NCBI GenBank assembly: GCA_013400115.1
Contig: VXBP01001109.1
Span: 620,001 to 684,000 of the forward strand
DNA: 64,000 nucleotides
DNA from: Rhinopomastus cyanomelas
Taxonomy: Eukaryota; Chordata; Aves; Bucerotiformes; Rhinopomastidae
Direction: 5' to 3'
Part shown: positions 12,061 through 22,881 of the stretch, in pieces
How the letters are laid out: each line of letters opens with the position of its first letter
How positions within the stretch are numbered: the first letter of the stretch is position 1
Notes under the pieces: generated by a model
Told to the model about the DNA's origin: nothing
The model's database searches: none
The model's input: only the letters and a program-made list of their open reading frames with translations
Translations under genes and position numbers: made by a program

Positions 12061-14861
12061 ATTTGCTTGTGTTTCTGTAGGTACCTATTAGCAAGCACAG
12101 CCCTCATTTCCAAACTCGTCAGGCAAACATGAACCAGTGAAACAGCTGATGGAAGTGTCTGTGTCCATTTGTTTGTTGTCAAAGAGGGTACAGTTTACTG
12201 TAAACTAATAAAACGAAGAAAACCAACCTGCTTCTCAAAACCTGACAGTGTCTTCCAAGTTAAGGTGTCATTTCCAGCTGTTGAGAGAATTACCTTGGTA
12301 GGGAAGGATGTCTGGACACTGGACAGAACAAAAGTGACAGTATATGTAGAAAACAGGACGGGAAAAGAGCTACAGCAAATTTGTGTTGGAACGGCTCTAA
12401 GGTGTCCTAACAAGTGTTAGAAAAGCTGACAGATACACATCCTGTTAACACGAACAATATTTACACATCAATCATGTTTTACAGGAAGACATTTGAAACA
12501 GTAATGCCGATTGAAATAAATCACTACCAAGAAGAAAATCACAACAGTTTGAACCAATCTGCTGATGATTAGGTAAATACTGTTAGAAGCTACAATGTGG
12601 GAAAGAGTCTGCACAAATCCTTGTGAAAGAAATAAATTGCAGCCTACTGACCATTAGATTTGGCCTAAAGGTGAAAGCAGTTTGTATCTACATCCATGTG
12701 TGTTGTAGGATTTCCCATTGTCCAAAACATGTACTATTTTATATCATTTTTCATAAATTACATGGTCTTTTTTCAGGAAGAAATGTATGGCCACAGTATT
12801 GTTTAAAATAACTTCATAATCATCTATGCCTGGCAAATACAACAGCTCTTCTTGCACAGGCTGAGGGCTCCACATTCCACACGTGAGCATGCACGTACAA
12901 ATTGTCTCTCCAAGTCTGCCCCAACTGACTGGCCCCAGGGTCACTAGCTATGCACCCTTAGGCAAACATAGTCACTTCCAGTCAAGGGGCCAGGTACATG
13001 CTGCACTGCGTAAGACCCAAAGTAGACGCTGTCTGTGCCTTCATTCTGTCTGTTCTGTGTTCATGTGAAATGAAGGAAAGTTTGCCACAGAAATATTCGC
13101 TAAGCGGAGCTGTTCAAACTTGGTGGTTTTGGACAACAGTAATTTCTGTTTCAGTAATTCTTTTCACCCGTAGGAACTAATCTGCAAAGCCTCACCAGAT
13201 TTGTCTGAACAGGCCTGCACACTGATAGGAGGACTGAAGGTCTACCTTGTTTGGTCTTCACCTCACATAAACAAATGAGATACTGAGTTATAAGCAAAAC
13301 TTTCTCTGCCAGAGGTAAAATCCCAACTTATTTTAAAGGCTCAGTTCACTCATACTCCAAAAGTTAAGTGGGTTTGTCTTTTTCAAATGGGAAAATGGTT
13401 AACTTTTCAAGAAAACTAAACCAAGGAGTAAAATTTTGTATTCTTAAACGTTAGTGGGAGATGATGCGTAAACACGTAACAGCCTGAAAAATAAGTTCAT
13501 TTGTTGGACCTTTAAAGATAATTTATGTGAGTAAAGATAAAAGTGGCCAATTCACAAAGAAGCCAGGTAAGGTAACAAATGATTTAGAAAATAAAATTAA
13601 TTGGGTAGTAATGCAACAAAAATATTTACCACAACTGTTCTTGTAAGATAGCATTGCAGGTCTCTCCCACCAAGGCCACATGATAGAGGTAGTAACAGAA
13701 GAGTATTTTAATTGCAAAGAATCGATGCAGCACATACCACTGTCTGGCTGCTGGGTGGCTGACTGATGCAGAAAGCTTCCAGAGATAACATCTTCATTAG
13801 CAGGACTGTGATGTCCTACACCAGCTCGCTTTCCGGTCTGCTAGGCTGAAAAACAAACGTTGCAGATGAAACCTTCAAACATCACGAATGGTTTTGTTCC
13901 ATGTTTACCGCAGAGAAACTAAAAATATTGAGGTATAACAGATAATCTGGTGACTGACACAGGCAGTCATCGGGTGTCCTGTTTCTCTTTCTCTCAAACA
14001 CGTCTGAGGCACTCAGCTCTCTGACATCAGCCTCTTGCCCCCTGCTCACCTTCCCTTTTTATGTGTCAGTAAAAACCTAGTACAGATAAATTAAGGTAGT
14101 TCAGAGCACATCCCTGGGTTTCATCATCTCCTCAACTACCAGCAATAGGACAGATTACAATTTCACAGGTGCTAGGAGAGGAGGTATTACAGACAAGCAG
14201 TAGTGCCACTACAGATAAGGTTAAGATGGCACTTCCATTACAAACACCTATTTTTGGTGGCTTGTAACTTCAGGCTACGAATTTTTCTCCGGCTGAAACT
14301 GGGCATATTTGGGCTCAGCTTGGTAATGGTTTTCCCTGTCTCTTCGTGCCATTTTGATTAGGTGCTTGTAAAATGAGAATGCAAACAAATATATGTCTCC
14401 GGTCGTTTCAAATGGCAATGAAATACTTTCCTGTCATGAAAAAAAGCCTGGAGGGCAGGATGATCCTGTCATTCTAACATCCATTTTACAGTCAGCTATT
14501 TCCCCCAAAAGATCATTTTTAAAGTGACAAAATTCAAATTATTTCTAAAAAAATATTCAGGACAGCTAAGGGATGTAGTTCCTGGCGATCTTCTCTGAAA
14601 GTCATACTGTGTCCCTCTGAGCAGCAGGTGCTCTTGCTCACTAAAGTAACGCAGCCCATGCGAGTCCTTGCTCAGGACCATGAGAAAAGCTGCCTTTAGT
14701 GGAAGAGCATCCCTGGGAGTTCTACATACTGATTCCAACTTTTGAAATGAGAAAAAACAAAGCATAGTTGTGTAGCACAAAAATCTCAGTATTTTAATTA
14801 GGCATTTATTCTAATTGTCTAATGATTTTAAATTATATCTCATTATTTAAATCCTTTTGCT
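12061..14861. other. Non-coding stretch, no gene seen
   Basis: About 2.8 kb of unique-looking sequence. A plus-strand frame of 83 codons (12169-12420) ends in a cysteine-containing tail but matches no family I know and lacks splice or start context. I treat it as chance. No repeats were recognised. Confidence 0.5.
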
Positions 14862-15387
14862 CAATTGAGACCGCATCTGGAATATTGTGTCCAGTTCTGG
14901 GGTCCTCAGTTCCAGAAGGACACAGGACTGTTGGAGAGTCCAGCACAGGGCCACAAAGTTGATGAAGGGAGTGGAACATCTTCCTGTTGATGAAAGGCTG
15001 AGGGAGCTGGGTCTCTTGAGCTTGGAGAAAAGGAGACTGAGGCATGACCTCAATTAATGTTGATAAATATGTGAAGGTGGCTGTCAGAAGGATGGAGCCA
15101 GGCTCTGCTCAGTGTCATTTTAATGATAGGACAGGGGGCAATGGGTTTAAGCTGGAATAGATGAGGTTCCACATCAATATCAGAAGGAACTTGTTCACAG
15201 TGAGAATGATGGAGCACTGGAAGGGGTTGCCCAGGGGGGTTGTGGAGTCTCCTTCTCTGGAGACATTTAAAACCAGTCTGGACATGTTCCTGTGTGCCTG
15301 GATCTAGGTGATCCCGCTGTTGCAGGGGGGGATTGGACTAGATGAACTTTCAAGGTCCCTTCCAATCCCTAACGTTCTGTGAGTCTG
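14862..15387 (+). mobile_element. CR1 LINE 3' fragment, type J, ~525 bp
   Basis: The copy begins inside ORF2 at the RPHLEYCVQFW block (14868 onward). It then shows the LRELGLLSLEKRRL-like segment (14998-15036), the DGARLCSVSF region, and the ERNLFTVRMMEHWKGLP-type block, and reaches the stop near 15307. The 3' UTR hairpins follow (one extra G in the loop side, GGGGGGGATTGGACT) and the tail is AACGTTCTGTGAGTCTG. Frameshifts are scattered. It is 5'-truncated. Confidence 0.95.
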
Positions 15388-17470
15388 ATCTTTAAGAAAG
15401 GATGTAATGAAATCCCAAAATACAGTACTGGGTTTTTTTCTGCAGCCTTTTCCTCTCATCTAGTATGTTTTGCCAAAGATGATTTTTCATCAAGTCCTCC
15501 AAAACAACAAAGTACAGAAACTTACCGGCCTCTCTGTCTATCTGCCTGGCTTCCTTCACGGGAGTATTTGTTTCACCAGCTATTTTAAAAAAAAGAAAGA
15601 ACTGTAATTAATCTGCTGAATGAGACACATTTTGTGGTACTTTTCCTTTGCATTTCTCTTGTGCAAAGATATGTGTTGAATTATTCCATCACAATCAATG
15701 CACAATGCTTCCTTGCTTTCACTGAGCTGAAAGGATGCTTTATCAATCATACTTTTAACACATCAGACTCACAGTGGACTGAGTAGAGAAGGAAAACAGT
15801 TGGAACAAGAAGAGGAGAGAAGAGAAAAAACATGCACACAGCATTTGGAGAATATGAAAATGACTGAACATCAGTTATTTGGAGGGTTTTTTTTGTTTTC
15901 TCAAAATCTACTGCTGATTGCCCCCGTCAGTTTAGCTTTTGCCAGCATGTTTTATGCTCACTATAACTCCTTTGCAGTTCTGGAACATTTGTAGTACTGG
16001 GCTGCAGTGCAGAGAGGAAGCCTTCATGATGACCAAATTTCCCTGAAGTGGGGATGCTATATTGGCATTTATTTTAAGCAGAAAAACTCTTACGTGCCAG
16101 ACAGAGACCGCAGTGTGAAGTATGTGGAAGGAGGTGACGCGCTTTGGCCACTACAGCTCGAAACATGCGACAGGATTGGAAAGAGGCCAAAGGCAGGACC
16201 AATTTAAAATTGAACTGCTGTTGTTTGTTTTGGAAAAAAAAAGGCAGAAAGGGGAATATGACAAAAATTAGGACAATAATGGAAAAACACGAAAATTAGG
16301 AAAGTCTACACGGACCACACGCAAGAAAAAGCCACCCATTGAAGCAGAAAAGCAATCATTTAAGTGGGTGCGCACCCTGTACCGCGAGAGCACATCGGGC
16401 ATGACTGCAGCGCACCAGAGAGATACTCACACCAGCCTCAAAGTCGTAAGCCTGGGTACTGCCAGCAGTCAGAGCAGAGCACAGCATGAGCTAATTTACC
16501 CAGCTTCTCAACAAAGTAAATTGGCTGTGCTGAGCAACATGCTGCCTTGGTGAGATTGGTACCAGTGTCTGGATGTAAATCTGATGCAGGCTTCTCCACA
16601 TCACACTGCAGGCACTTCAATGATTGCTGGGTAAACCTTCCAAAAGACTTGTAGGAAGAGGTTTTAGGTAAATTGTACACCCATGGAACTTCCTCCAAAA
16701 ATATCATCGAGTCAAAATATAGTGTGGTAAGCCTCCTCCCAAAACACTAGATAAACACTGGCAGGAGGAACACTCAGCACTGCGTCACAGAGTGAAATAA
16801 TTGCAAAGACTATAAGGAAGAGAGATTTTTATTGTGCTGCAGGGCATAAACCCCAATTAAAGCTCCCTATAAACTTCTGGTCCAGGCAAGGCTTGGATGA
16901 TAATCCTGTGTGGTGCATTGTGTATTCCTAATTAGATAACCTGATTACCTTCTCAGTAGCATCTTTTCAGTATATTTAAGCCATCGTTACAAACACTATT
17001 TAAAAGCCCAAGTCCAGTCTGGTGAAAGGAATGACTTTTTAAAGTCAGCATGGATATACCAGCCAACCAAAATACCCTAAGCTTCAGAATGTTTAGCATT
17101 TAGTTCTCAATTCCAACTCAGAAACTACTCCATCCGTCTCAAAGGTTACTTTACTAGAGAATGGAATTATCTCTGTTATTGTGCCCAAAGACTGAGCGTC
17201 ACACGACAATATTCCTTGAAGAGATGGATGCTCTTTTGTCTTCATAAGTATTGCCCATGGTTCAGAGATATAAGAAAAATACTTTTCAGTTAGGCATGGG
17301 CTGGTGATAACTGTTAGCGACTGAATGTCAGTGGATGAGGGGAAAAAAGCCCCATATAATGGTGCGTGTGAAAGTCCTGGTTACGCTGACACAGCATCAC
17401 TCTATCAGATTTTATAAATGAAAAGCAAATTAAATTAGGTTAAATACATGGTTATTTAACAACAGCCAAC
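15388..17470. other. Non-coding stretch, no gene seen
   Basis: Unique-looking DNA with short frames on both strands (largest 89 codons, minus, 16438-16707). None carries a motif or splice context. No repeat family was recognised. Confidence 0.5.
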
Positions 17471-17740
17471 CAAACACTTCTTTGCTGGTTAGAAAGTCAG
17501 GCCTGTATTTAACCAAAGATTAGCGCGTTCCAGCTTTAATACCGGTGCGGTTTGTTTTTACAGGAGGATCTAAACAGCATTTCATGTTGACATTTCTATT
17601 GCGCACTTAATGAACGCGTATCAAATATGCATGGCAAATAAATACTCCGTTCCACGTAAACATTCCCCGCGCGCTCCCTGTCTTGGCTGCCTTCGGATAC
17701 ATTCGCCCTCATAAAAATGCATCTCACTGCAATGTAACTG
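17471..17740. promoter_or_regulatory. Candidate regulatory block, dense CpG without a gene
   Basis: Between about 17520 and 17715 I count roughly fourteen CpGs (for example AGCGCGTT, ACCGGTGCGG, AACGCGTAT, CCCCGCGCGCTCC) embedded in AT-rich, repeat-free sequence. It also holds an octamer-like ATATGCATGGCAAATAAA stretch (17626-17643). CpG retention at this level outside a promoter fits a conserved enhancer or a small orphan CpG cluster. No transcript or exon is visible next to it, so the role is inference. Confidence 0.33.
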
Positions 17741-18163
17741 AATCTTAGTTCCCTTTTTTTTCAGACAAGAAGCAGAAATCTAGATCATTGTGAAAGTACT
17801 GCTGGAGTGCTGGTTTAAAAATGCAGACGTGAACCGTACCTTTGACTCCCTCTAAGCTGTCTCCTGAGAAACACCTTCCTGACAGAACAGATTGAGACCA
17901 TCCAAAACTCCTCAGTCTGCTGTCCATACACCGCACTGCTGTGACACTGCACATGGTGCAACCACCAGCATCAGTCCTGGCAGAAGATCCTAGCTATATC
18001 CTTCAGCCTGCAGAGCTCAATGTTTCTTCGTGCTCACCTGGAGAACAGGAACACTGCTTCATAGCATCCAGTTACATTTAGGTACCAGAAGTACACTGCC
18101 AGCACAGTGACCAGTTTTTCTGCAAAAAAAATTTACATCCCAATGGATCCCAGCTGATGCTTT
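17741..18163. other. Non-coding stretch, no gene seen
   Basis: About 420 bp of unique-looking DNA leading into a CR1. A 69-codon minus-strand frame (17745-17954) has no recognisable motif. Confidence 0.5.
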
Positions 18164-18427
18164 TGTCATCTAATTGTAGGACAAGGGCAATGGGTGTAAG
18201 CTGGAACACAGGAGGTTCCACATCAATATGAGAAGGAACTTCTTCCCAATGAAGGTGACAGAGCACTGGAACAGGCTGCCCAGGTGGGTTGTGTAGTCTC
18301 CTTCTCTGGAGACACTTAAAACCTGCCTGGATGTGTTCCTTTGCGACTTGGTCTAGGTGATCCTGCTGTGTCAGGGGGATTGGACTAGATGATCTTCTGA
18401 GGTCCCTTCCAATCCCTAATGTTACAG
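18164..18427 (+). mobile_element. CR1 LINE 3' fragment, type J
   Basis: This plus-strand copy starts at the GTCATCTAATTGTAGGACAA segment of ORF2 and runs through the stop (CGACTTGGTCTAG, ~18354), both 3' UTR hairpins and CCTAATGTT. Its tail is then replaced by the 3' end of another CR1 family in opposite orientation. The hairpin reads CTGCTGTGTCAGG, which weakens one pair. Confidence 0.93.
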
Positions 18428-18483
18428 TATCACAGTAATGATAAGGTTGGAAAAGATCTTAAAGATCATCCAGTCCAACCTAA
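18428..18483 (-). mobile_element. CR1-like 3' hairpin relic (type 3), 55 bp
   Basis: On the minus strand this is only the terminal stem-loop of a CR1 family: GGTTGGACTGGATGATC, a loop, TTCCAACC, then a TTATCATTACTGTGATAC tail. The copy ends exactly at the base of the stem. A near-identical 55-bp copy lies at 38023-38076. Confidence 0.75.
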
Positions 18484-18911
18484 ATCCAAATAAACCCAGT
18501 AATCCTAATATCTAACATCTAGATCATGCTCTGTGATTTTGTGACATTGTGATTACTTCTTTTGGAATTCTAGAGCTACATCTGTCAGACATTTACTAAA
18601 CACATATTGTGGATTATACTGTATAAAGAATAAATTAACATATGTCTATTGCACATATCTTCTGGCTACTTGCAAATAAGTCTAAGGCTACTAGAATTGT
18701 TCCAGTTTTCTTTTTAAATTATGCGGTCTAACCCATCAACTTGTTATTTGGGTGCCCTTGTACAGAGAGCATACAAATCATTTTTTTGTGAGCAAATACA
18801 TTGATAAATAAGAGCAGTAATAACAAATCTGTTTCTTTTTCATTTCACAGGTTGTTTCAAACAATATTGCTGGTTTTTTTGAAAGGAAACAAAACCATTG
18901 TGTGTGTTTGG
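18484..18911. other. AT-rich non-coding stretch
   Basis: About 430 bp with T-rich runs and no recognisable gene or repeat between two CR1 copies. Confidence 0.5.
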
Positions 18912-19009
18912 TACCTGTGTGACTTGGTCTAGGTAATCGTGCTGTTGCAGGGGGATTGGACTAGATGATCCTTCGAGGTGCCTTCCAATCCCTAATGATT
19001 CTATGATTC
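18912..19009 (+). mobile_element. CR1 LINE 3' UTR fragment, type J
   Basis: A 98-bp copy containing the last codons of ORF2 (CCTGTGTGACTTGGTCTAG), both 3' UTR hairpins and the ATGATTCTATGATTC tail. The 5' truncation lies about a dozen bases before the ORF2 stop. Confidence 0.93.
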
Positions 19010-20230
19010 AAGTCCAGAAGCAAAAATCAACAGATTCCTCAGCTCAATAAATCCTGAGACGAGCACTTATTTCTGCAGACCTTCAGGTTCTGGCATTTTA
19101 TAAAGGAGCTTTAATGCCAGTCTGCCTAGTAATTCGCTATGGGATGTCTTTATGTACCGCTGACAGTAATACGGCTCATTTTGGGTGATTAACTTAACCC
19201 CCAGTACTGCAAGCGCCTTGCTGCATTAGCATATCTTTCAGGTAATAGTTGCAATGTGAGAAAATTGCCTGTAGGATTATTTGCAACCAGGAACCTGTGA
19301 AATGTAAAATAAAATTGAAGACTATAAAGTACAACATCGAGGCTATCTAAAATATTAATAGCCAGCACTCGGATAAGTCATTCAGAAGAATTGCATGAGG
19401 GAGTGAAAATTACTAGTCTAAAAACAGATAGTCTTGGCAAAACAAAGTCAGAAGTTTAGAACAAACAATAGAAAACACAAATTCGTTGTGTACACAGTAC
19501 GGAAAGGATGCGGGCGGCGGCGGGTTCTGCAGCTTTCACTGAAGAAGGCTGGCACAGGAATGCCTGACCGGGCAAGCAAACCAGACCTGACCAAACAAAA
19601 CACCAAAGCTGCCTCACAGTGAGCTTAGGCTACTGGAGCGAAACAAGAACGTGTAGTCTTTGGGGATACGTTTTCACTCTAACTGAGCACAGACAGTTTT
19701 GTAGGCGGAAAGATTTTCCTTTGTAATTGATGCATTTGGAGCTGAGGGCCGTGGTCGTGCTGTTCCAAGTCACCTACTCTCTGTGGGCCAAACCGTGTTG
19801 GAAGCTTGAGCCCAGTTTCTGCGGGAGATTTCAACCTTCAAAGCTCATGTTGTGAAACCTGTTTCCCTTTTGATATGCACTTTTCTTTTAAGAAGTTTCA
19901 GAATAAAGGTATAAACTCGGATGAGTCATAAAGGCAGAGAACAGAAGAAAAGGTCTTTGGTCAGGAATTAGGCCCTGATTCTGCATGGCAGAGCTTCGAG
20001 ACGTTTAATCTTCTTACGGAACCATCACCCCAGAGAAGTTCTTTTCACCGCATTACTGCTCAGAGCGCTAACACTGGGCCAAGACCTCGAGCGTGAACGA
20101 ACTGTAGCAGTCACAGCGGCTGTCTGCCATCCAGGGCTGCCCAGCCTTGGTTCTCCTTCTTTGCTCAGGAATATTCAGGCCAGAAGATGACCCACAGGCC
20201 TGTATGAAATGTTTGGCACATTCAAGACTA
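19010..20230. other. Non-coding stretch, no gene seen
   Basis: Unique-looking, with a somewhat GC-richer patch near 19500-19620 (GCGGGCGGCGGCGG at 19510). A 62-codon plus-strand frame crosses that patch but has no known motif. Nothing else was recognised. Confidence 0.5.
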
Positions 20231-20386
20231 TCACAGAAAGACTCTGGCTGAAGAAGACCCCTGGGATCATCAAGTCCAACCGTCTACCCTACCTTATACA
20301 TTCAACTGCTAAATCAGATCCCTCAACACCTCATTCAAACAATCTTTAAACACATCCAGGGACGGCAACTCAACCACCTCCCCGGG
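20231..20386 (-). mobile_element. Old CR1 LINE 3' fragment, diverged family
   Basis: On plus this reads as the reverse of an older avian CR1 3' region: CACAGAAAGACTCTGGCTGA, ATCATCAAGTCCAACCGTC, then CATCCAGGGACGGCAACTCA and ACCACCTCCCC. The order and spacing match the CR1 3' UTR and ORF2 end, but divergence is much higher than in type J. It is therefore an old insertion. Confidence 0.7.
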
Positions 20387-21051
20387 ACTACTCCAAGTCG
20401 CACCAGTCACACAGAACACCTGCAAGGAACAGCAGTGGCAGTACTCTGTCCTTGTTTACTCTCGACTTCATTTGAGGTGATCCCAGGCTAAAGTCTAGGT
20501 AAGAAGCTGTGATTCACTGAAACTTGTATTTCACTTACTAAAGTTGCCAGGGCACTTCTGAGAAGCAACCTTGATGTCGCAGCAGGTGCAGACATAAACC
20601 TTGCCAATAAAATAAAGCAAGGAGGGGCATTTCTGAAGAGGCTGCTGCATATAACTGAGTAATTTCCTTATGTGACTGAGCAATACGTGGGCTTAGGGAG
20701 AAAGAGCAGAGGCCAGGTATTTATTGTCACACTTTACGTGTTATTTCTGAATCTGGCAGTGTCCTAACGTTGAAGTCTCCAGTGATAAGGCATTAGCACA
20801 TGTTCTGCAGAAAACACCACCGCTTTCATTGCAAGGGGGTGACCTAGTCACTGAAGAGGTCTTTTTTAATCTGTAACAATGGTGATTTTGCTATTTCCAC
20901 AGACATTTGTAGTCTGAACTTGGTTGAGAAGTTCCAGTACTTAAAAATTTAAATGCTATACCAGCTGCTTCTAAATCAAGAAGAGATTTCTGTATTAAAT
21001 ACCCCAAACTAAATTCCACAATTCTTGATACTGATGTTTTTTAAAACCTGT
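20387..21051. other. Non-coding stretch, no gene seen
   Basis: Unique-looking sequence between an old and a younger CR1 copy. No gene or repeat was recognised. Confidence 0.5.
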
Positions 21052-21367
21052 GATCAGGAGGATGGAGCCAGGCTCTCCTCGATGTCATCTAGTGATAGGA
21101 CAAGGGGCAATGGGTGTGAGCTGGAACATAGGAAGTTCCATATAAATATGAGAAGGAACTTCTTCACAGTGAGGGTGATGGGGCACTGGAATAGGCTGCC
21201 CAGGGGCATTGTGGAGTCTCTGTCTCTGGAGATGTTTAAAACCCACCTGAATATGTTCCTGTGCCACTTGGTCTAGGTGATCTTGCTCTGGCAGGGAGAT
21301 TGGACTAGATGATCTTTTGAGGTCCCTTCCAATCCCTGATTTTCTGTGGTTCTGTGATTCTGTGATT
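21052..21367 (+). mobile_element. CR1 LINE 3' fragment, type J, open ORF2 tail
   Basis: Starts at the QEDGARL segment. About 70 codons of the ORF2 C-terminus remain open (to 21276, ending CHLV-stop), including MGHWNRLPRGIVES. It then carries both hairpins and a long tail with three TCTGTG-type units. The hairpin reads CTTGCTCTGGCAGG, so one pair is lost. It is one of the better preserved copies. Confidence 0.95.
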
Positions 21368-21656
21368 AATAATCATGCTCACTTTTAAATACATCACAAT
21401 ATGATGTGGACAAAACGATTGCAAAGAAGGGGTTAATCCTGTATTTCCAGATTATATTAAAAAGTCAGGGAAGGAAGTTTTTTCAAACTGACCTACCCAT
21501 CCAAGTAGCAGATGAAAAAACAATGCCAGCAGCTATTTTCAGATGAGTTACTCTAAATACCATCTGGAATACAACATCTTTTAAAAAAAGGTGGTTTTTG
21601 TTCTTGTTTGAGCTATAGCACATAAAGCAGTAAGGAAGAATAAATCTTAAGATCAG

Positions 21657-22049
21657 AGATTGAGAGAGTTGGGGCTCTTTAGTTTGAGGAAGAGGAGGCT
21701 TAAGGGAGACCTCATGACTCTCTACAACTGTCTGAAAGGACATTGTAGAGATGTTGGGGCTGGTCTCTTCTCACAGGTAATTAGTGACAGAACCAGAGGG
21801 AAGGTTTCAAGCTCCAACAGAGGAGGTTTAGACTGGACATCAGGAAAAAATTCTTCATGAAAAGAGTGGTCAGTGGCACTGGAATGGGCTGCCTAGGGTG
21901 GTGGTGGAGTCCCCATCCCCAGATGTGTTTAAAAGTCGCTTAGATGTAGTGTTGGGGGATCTGGTTTAGCGGTGAACTTGTAGAATAGGGTTAATAATCG
22001 GAGTGGATGATCCCAAGGGTCTTTTCCAACATGAATGAATCTATGATAA
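21657..22049 (+). mobile_element. CR1 LINE 3' fragment, distinct family (type 5)
   Basis: A ~390-bp plus-strand copy of a different avian CR1 family. It shows RELGLFSLRKRRLKGDLMTLY at the 5' end, the SQVISDRTRGK block, then VSGTGMGCLGWWWSPHPQMC-type decayed C-terminus. The long linker GGTTTAGCGGTGAACTTG precedes a GGTCTTTTCCAACATGAATG tail ending in ATCTATGA. The 66-codon open frame 21660-21860 is its remnant. Frameshifts are present. Confidence 0.88.
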
Positions 22050-22738
22050 GACACTTCACAGTGAATGATTCATTTTCCTATGGCAGCATACTGAGCCTTC
22101 TGTTGTTATGCCAGCTTACAAAGGCAGCAGAAATCACCTTTAAAAAGAATTAACTGATTATCCTTTTTTAACAGGGATTATCCTGTGGGTAACCCAGTGC
22201 AAGTCCGATGTATCTTGCTGTCTGTCTTTCCACCCTCCACAAACTGAATCTTCCTAAAGAGTTTAGAAGTTCATTATATTGACAAACTCATGGTCTTACC
22301 TAGCCTGTGTAGTTCCTTTGGACACCCAGTTACCAGGAATCAGAGCAGCATGCGGTCTAGATCAGTATGAGCTTGGGGCATTAGAGCTACTTTCCACCCC
22401 TGTAGAACTGAAGGTACTTGAACTGAATTTACAGAAGTTAAAACAGAAGAGTGGTGCTTTGTTTTCTGAACAAGACTTTAAGAAAAAGGTGAAAATATAT
22501 AGAGAGAGAACTATGCTTCTCTCAGCTGTGAAATAAGCTGTTGGCAAGCTCTACTCTGTGGATCCATGGTCCTGAGGCTGGTGCCACAGATGCCAGGACT
22601 ATCTCGAGCATGCAATTCCTTCAGCAGCTAAGTATTTCTCAACTGCACCAGTACTCTGATTCATTTGCCTTTTCTTTAGGAGTGATGCCTTTTCTCACCA
22701 GAACCAGTGGCAGTAGGAAAGATGAGTGTTCTGAAAAT
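22050..22738. other. Non-coding stretch, no gene seen
   Basis: Unique-looking DNA. An 85-codon plus-strand frame (22279-22536) has no recognisable domain. Confidence 0.5.
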
Positions 22739-22829
22739 CATAGAATCATAGAATCATTAGGGATTGGAAGGGACTTCAAAAGATCACCTAGTCCAATCCC
22801 CCTGCCACAGCAGGATCATGTAGACCATA
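22739..22829 (-). mobile_element. CR1 LINE 3' UTR fragment, type J
   Basis: A 90-bp minus-strand copy: tail with two ATCATAGA units, both hairpins, and truncation within GATCATGTAGACCA at the ORF2 stop. It is immediately followed by the 3' end of a type-2 CR1 in the same orientation. Confidence 0.93.
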
Positions 22830-22881
22830 GTCATAGAGTCAGTCAGGGTTAGAAGGGACCACAGGATCACCCAGTTCCAAG
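22830..22881 (-). mobile_element. CR1 3' end, second family (type 2)
   Basis: 52 bp of the type-2 CR1 3' terminus on the minus strand: TCATAGAGTCAGTCAGGGTT, then GACCACAGGATCACCCAGTT on plus. In element sense it lies directly upstream of the type-J fragment, forming a two-family composite. Confidence 0.75.

Noticed and set aside
12169..12420. 83-codon frame ending in a cysteine-containing tail
   Set aside because: No motif, signal or splice evidence. The antisense strand is open as well.
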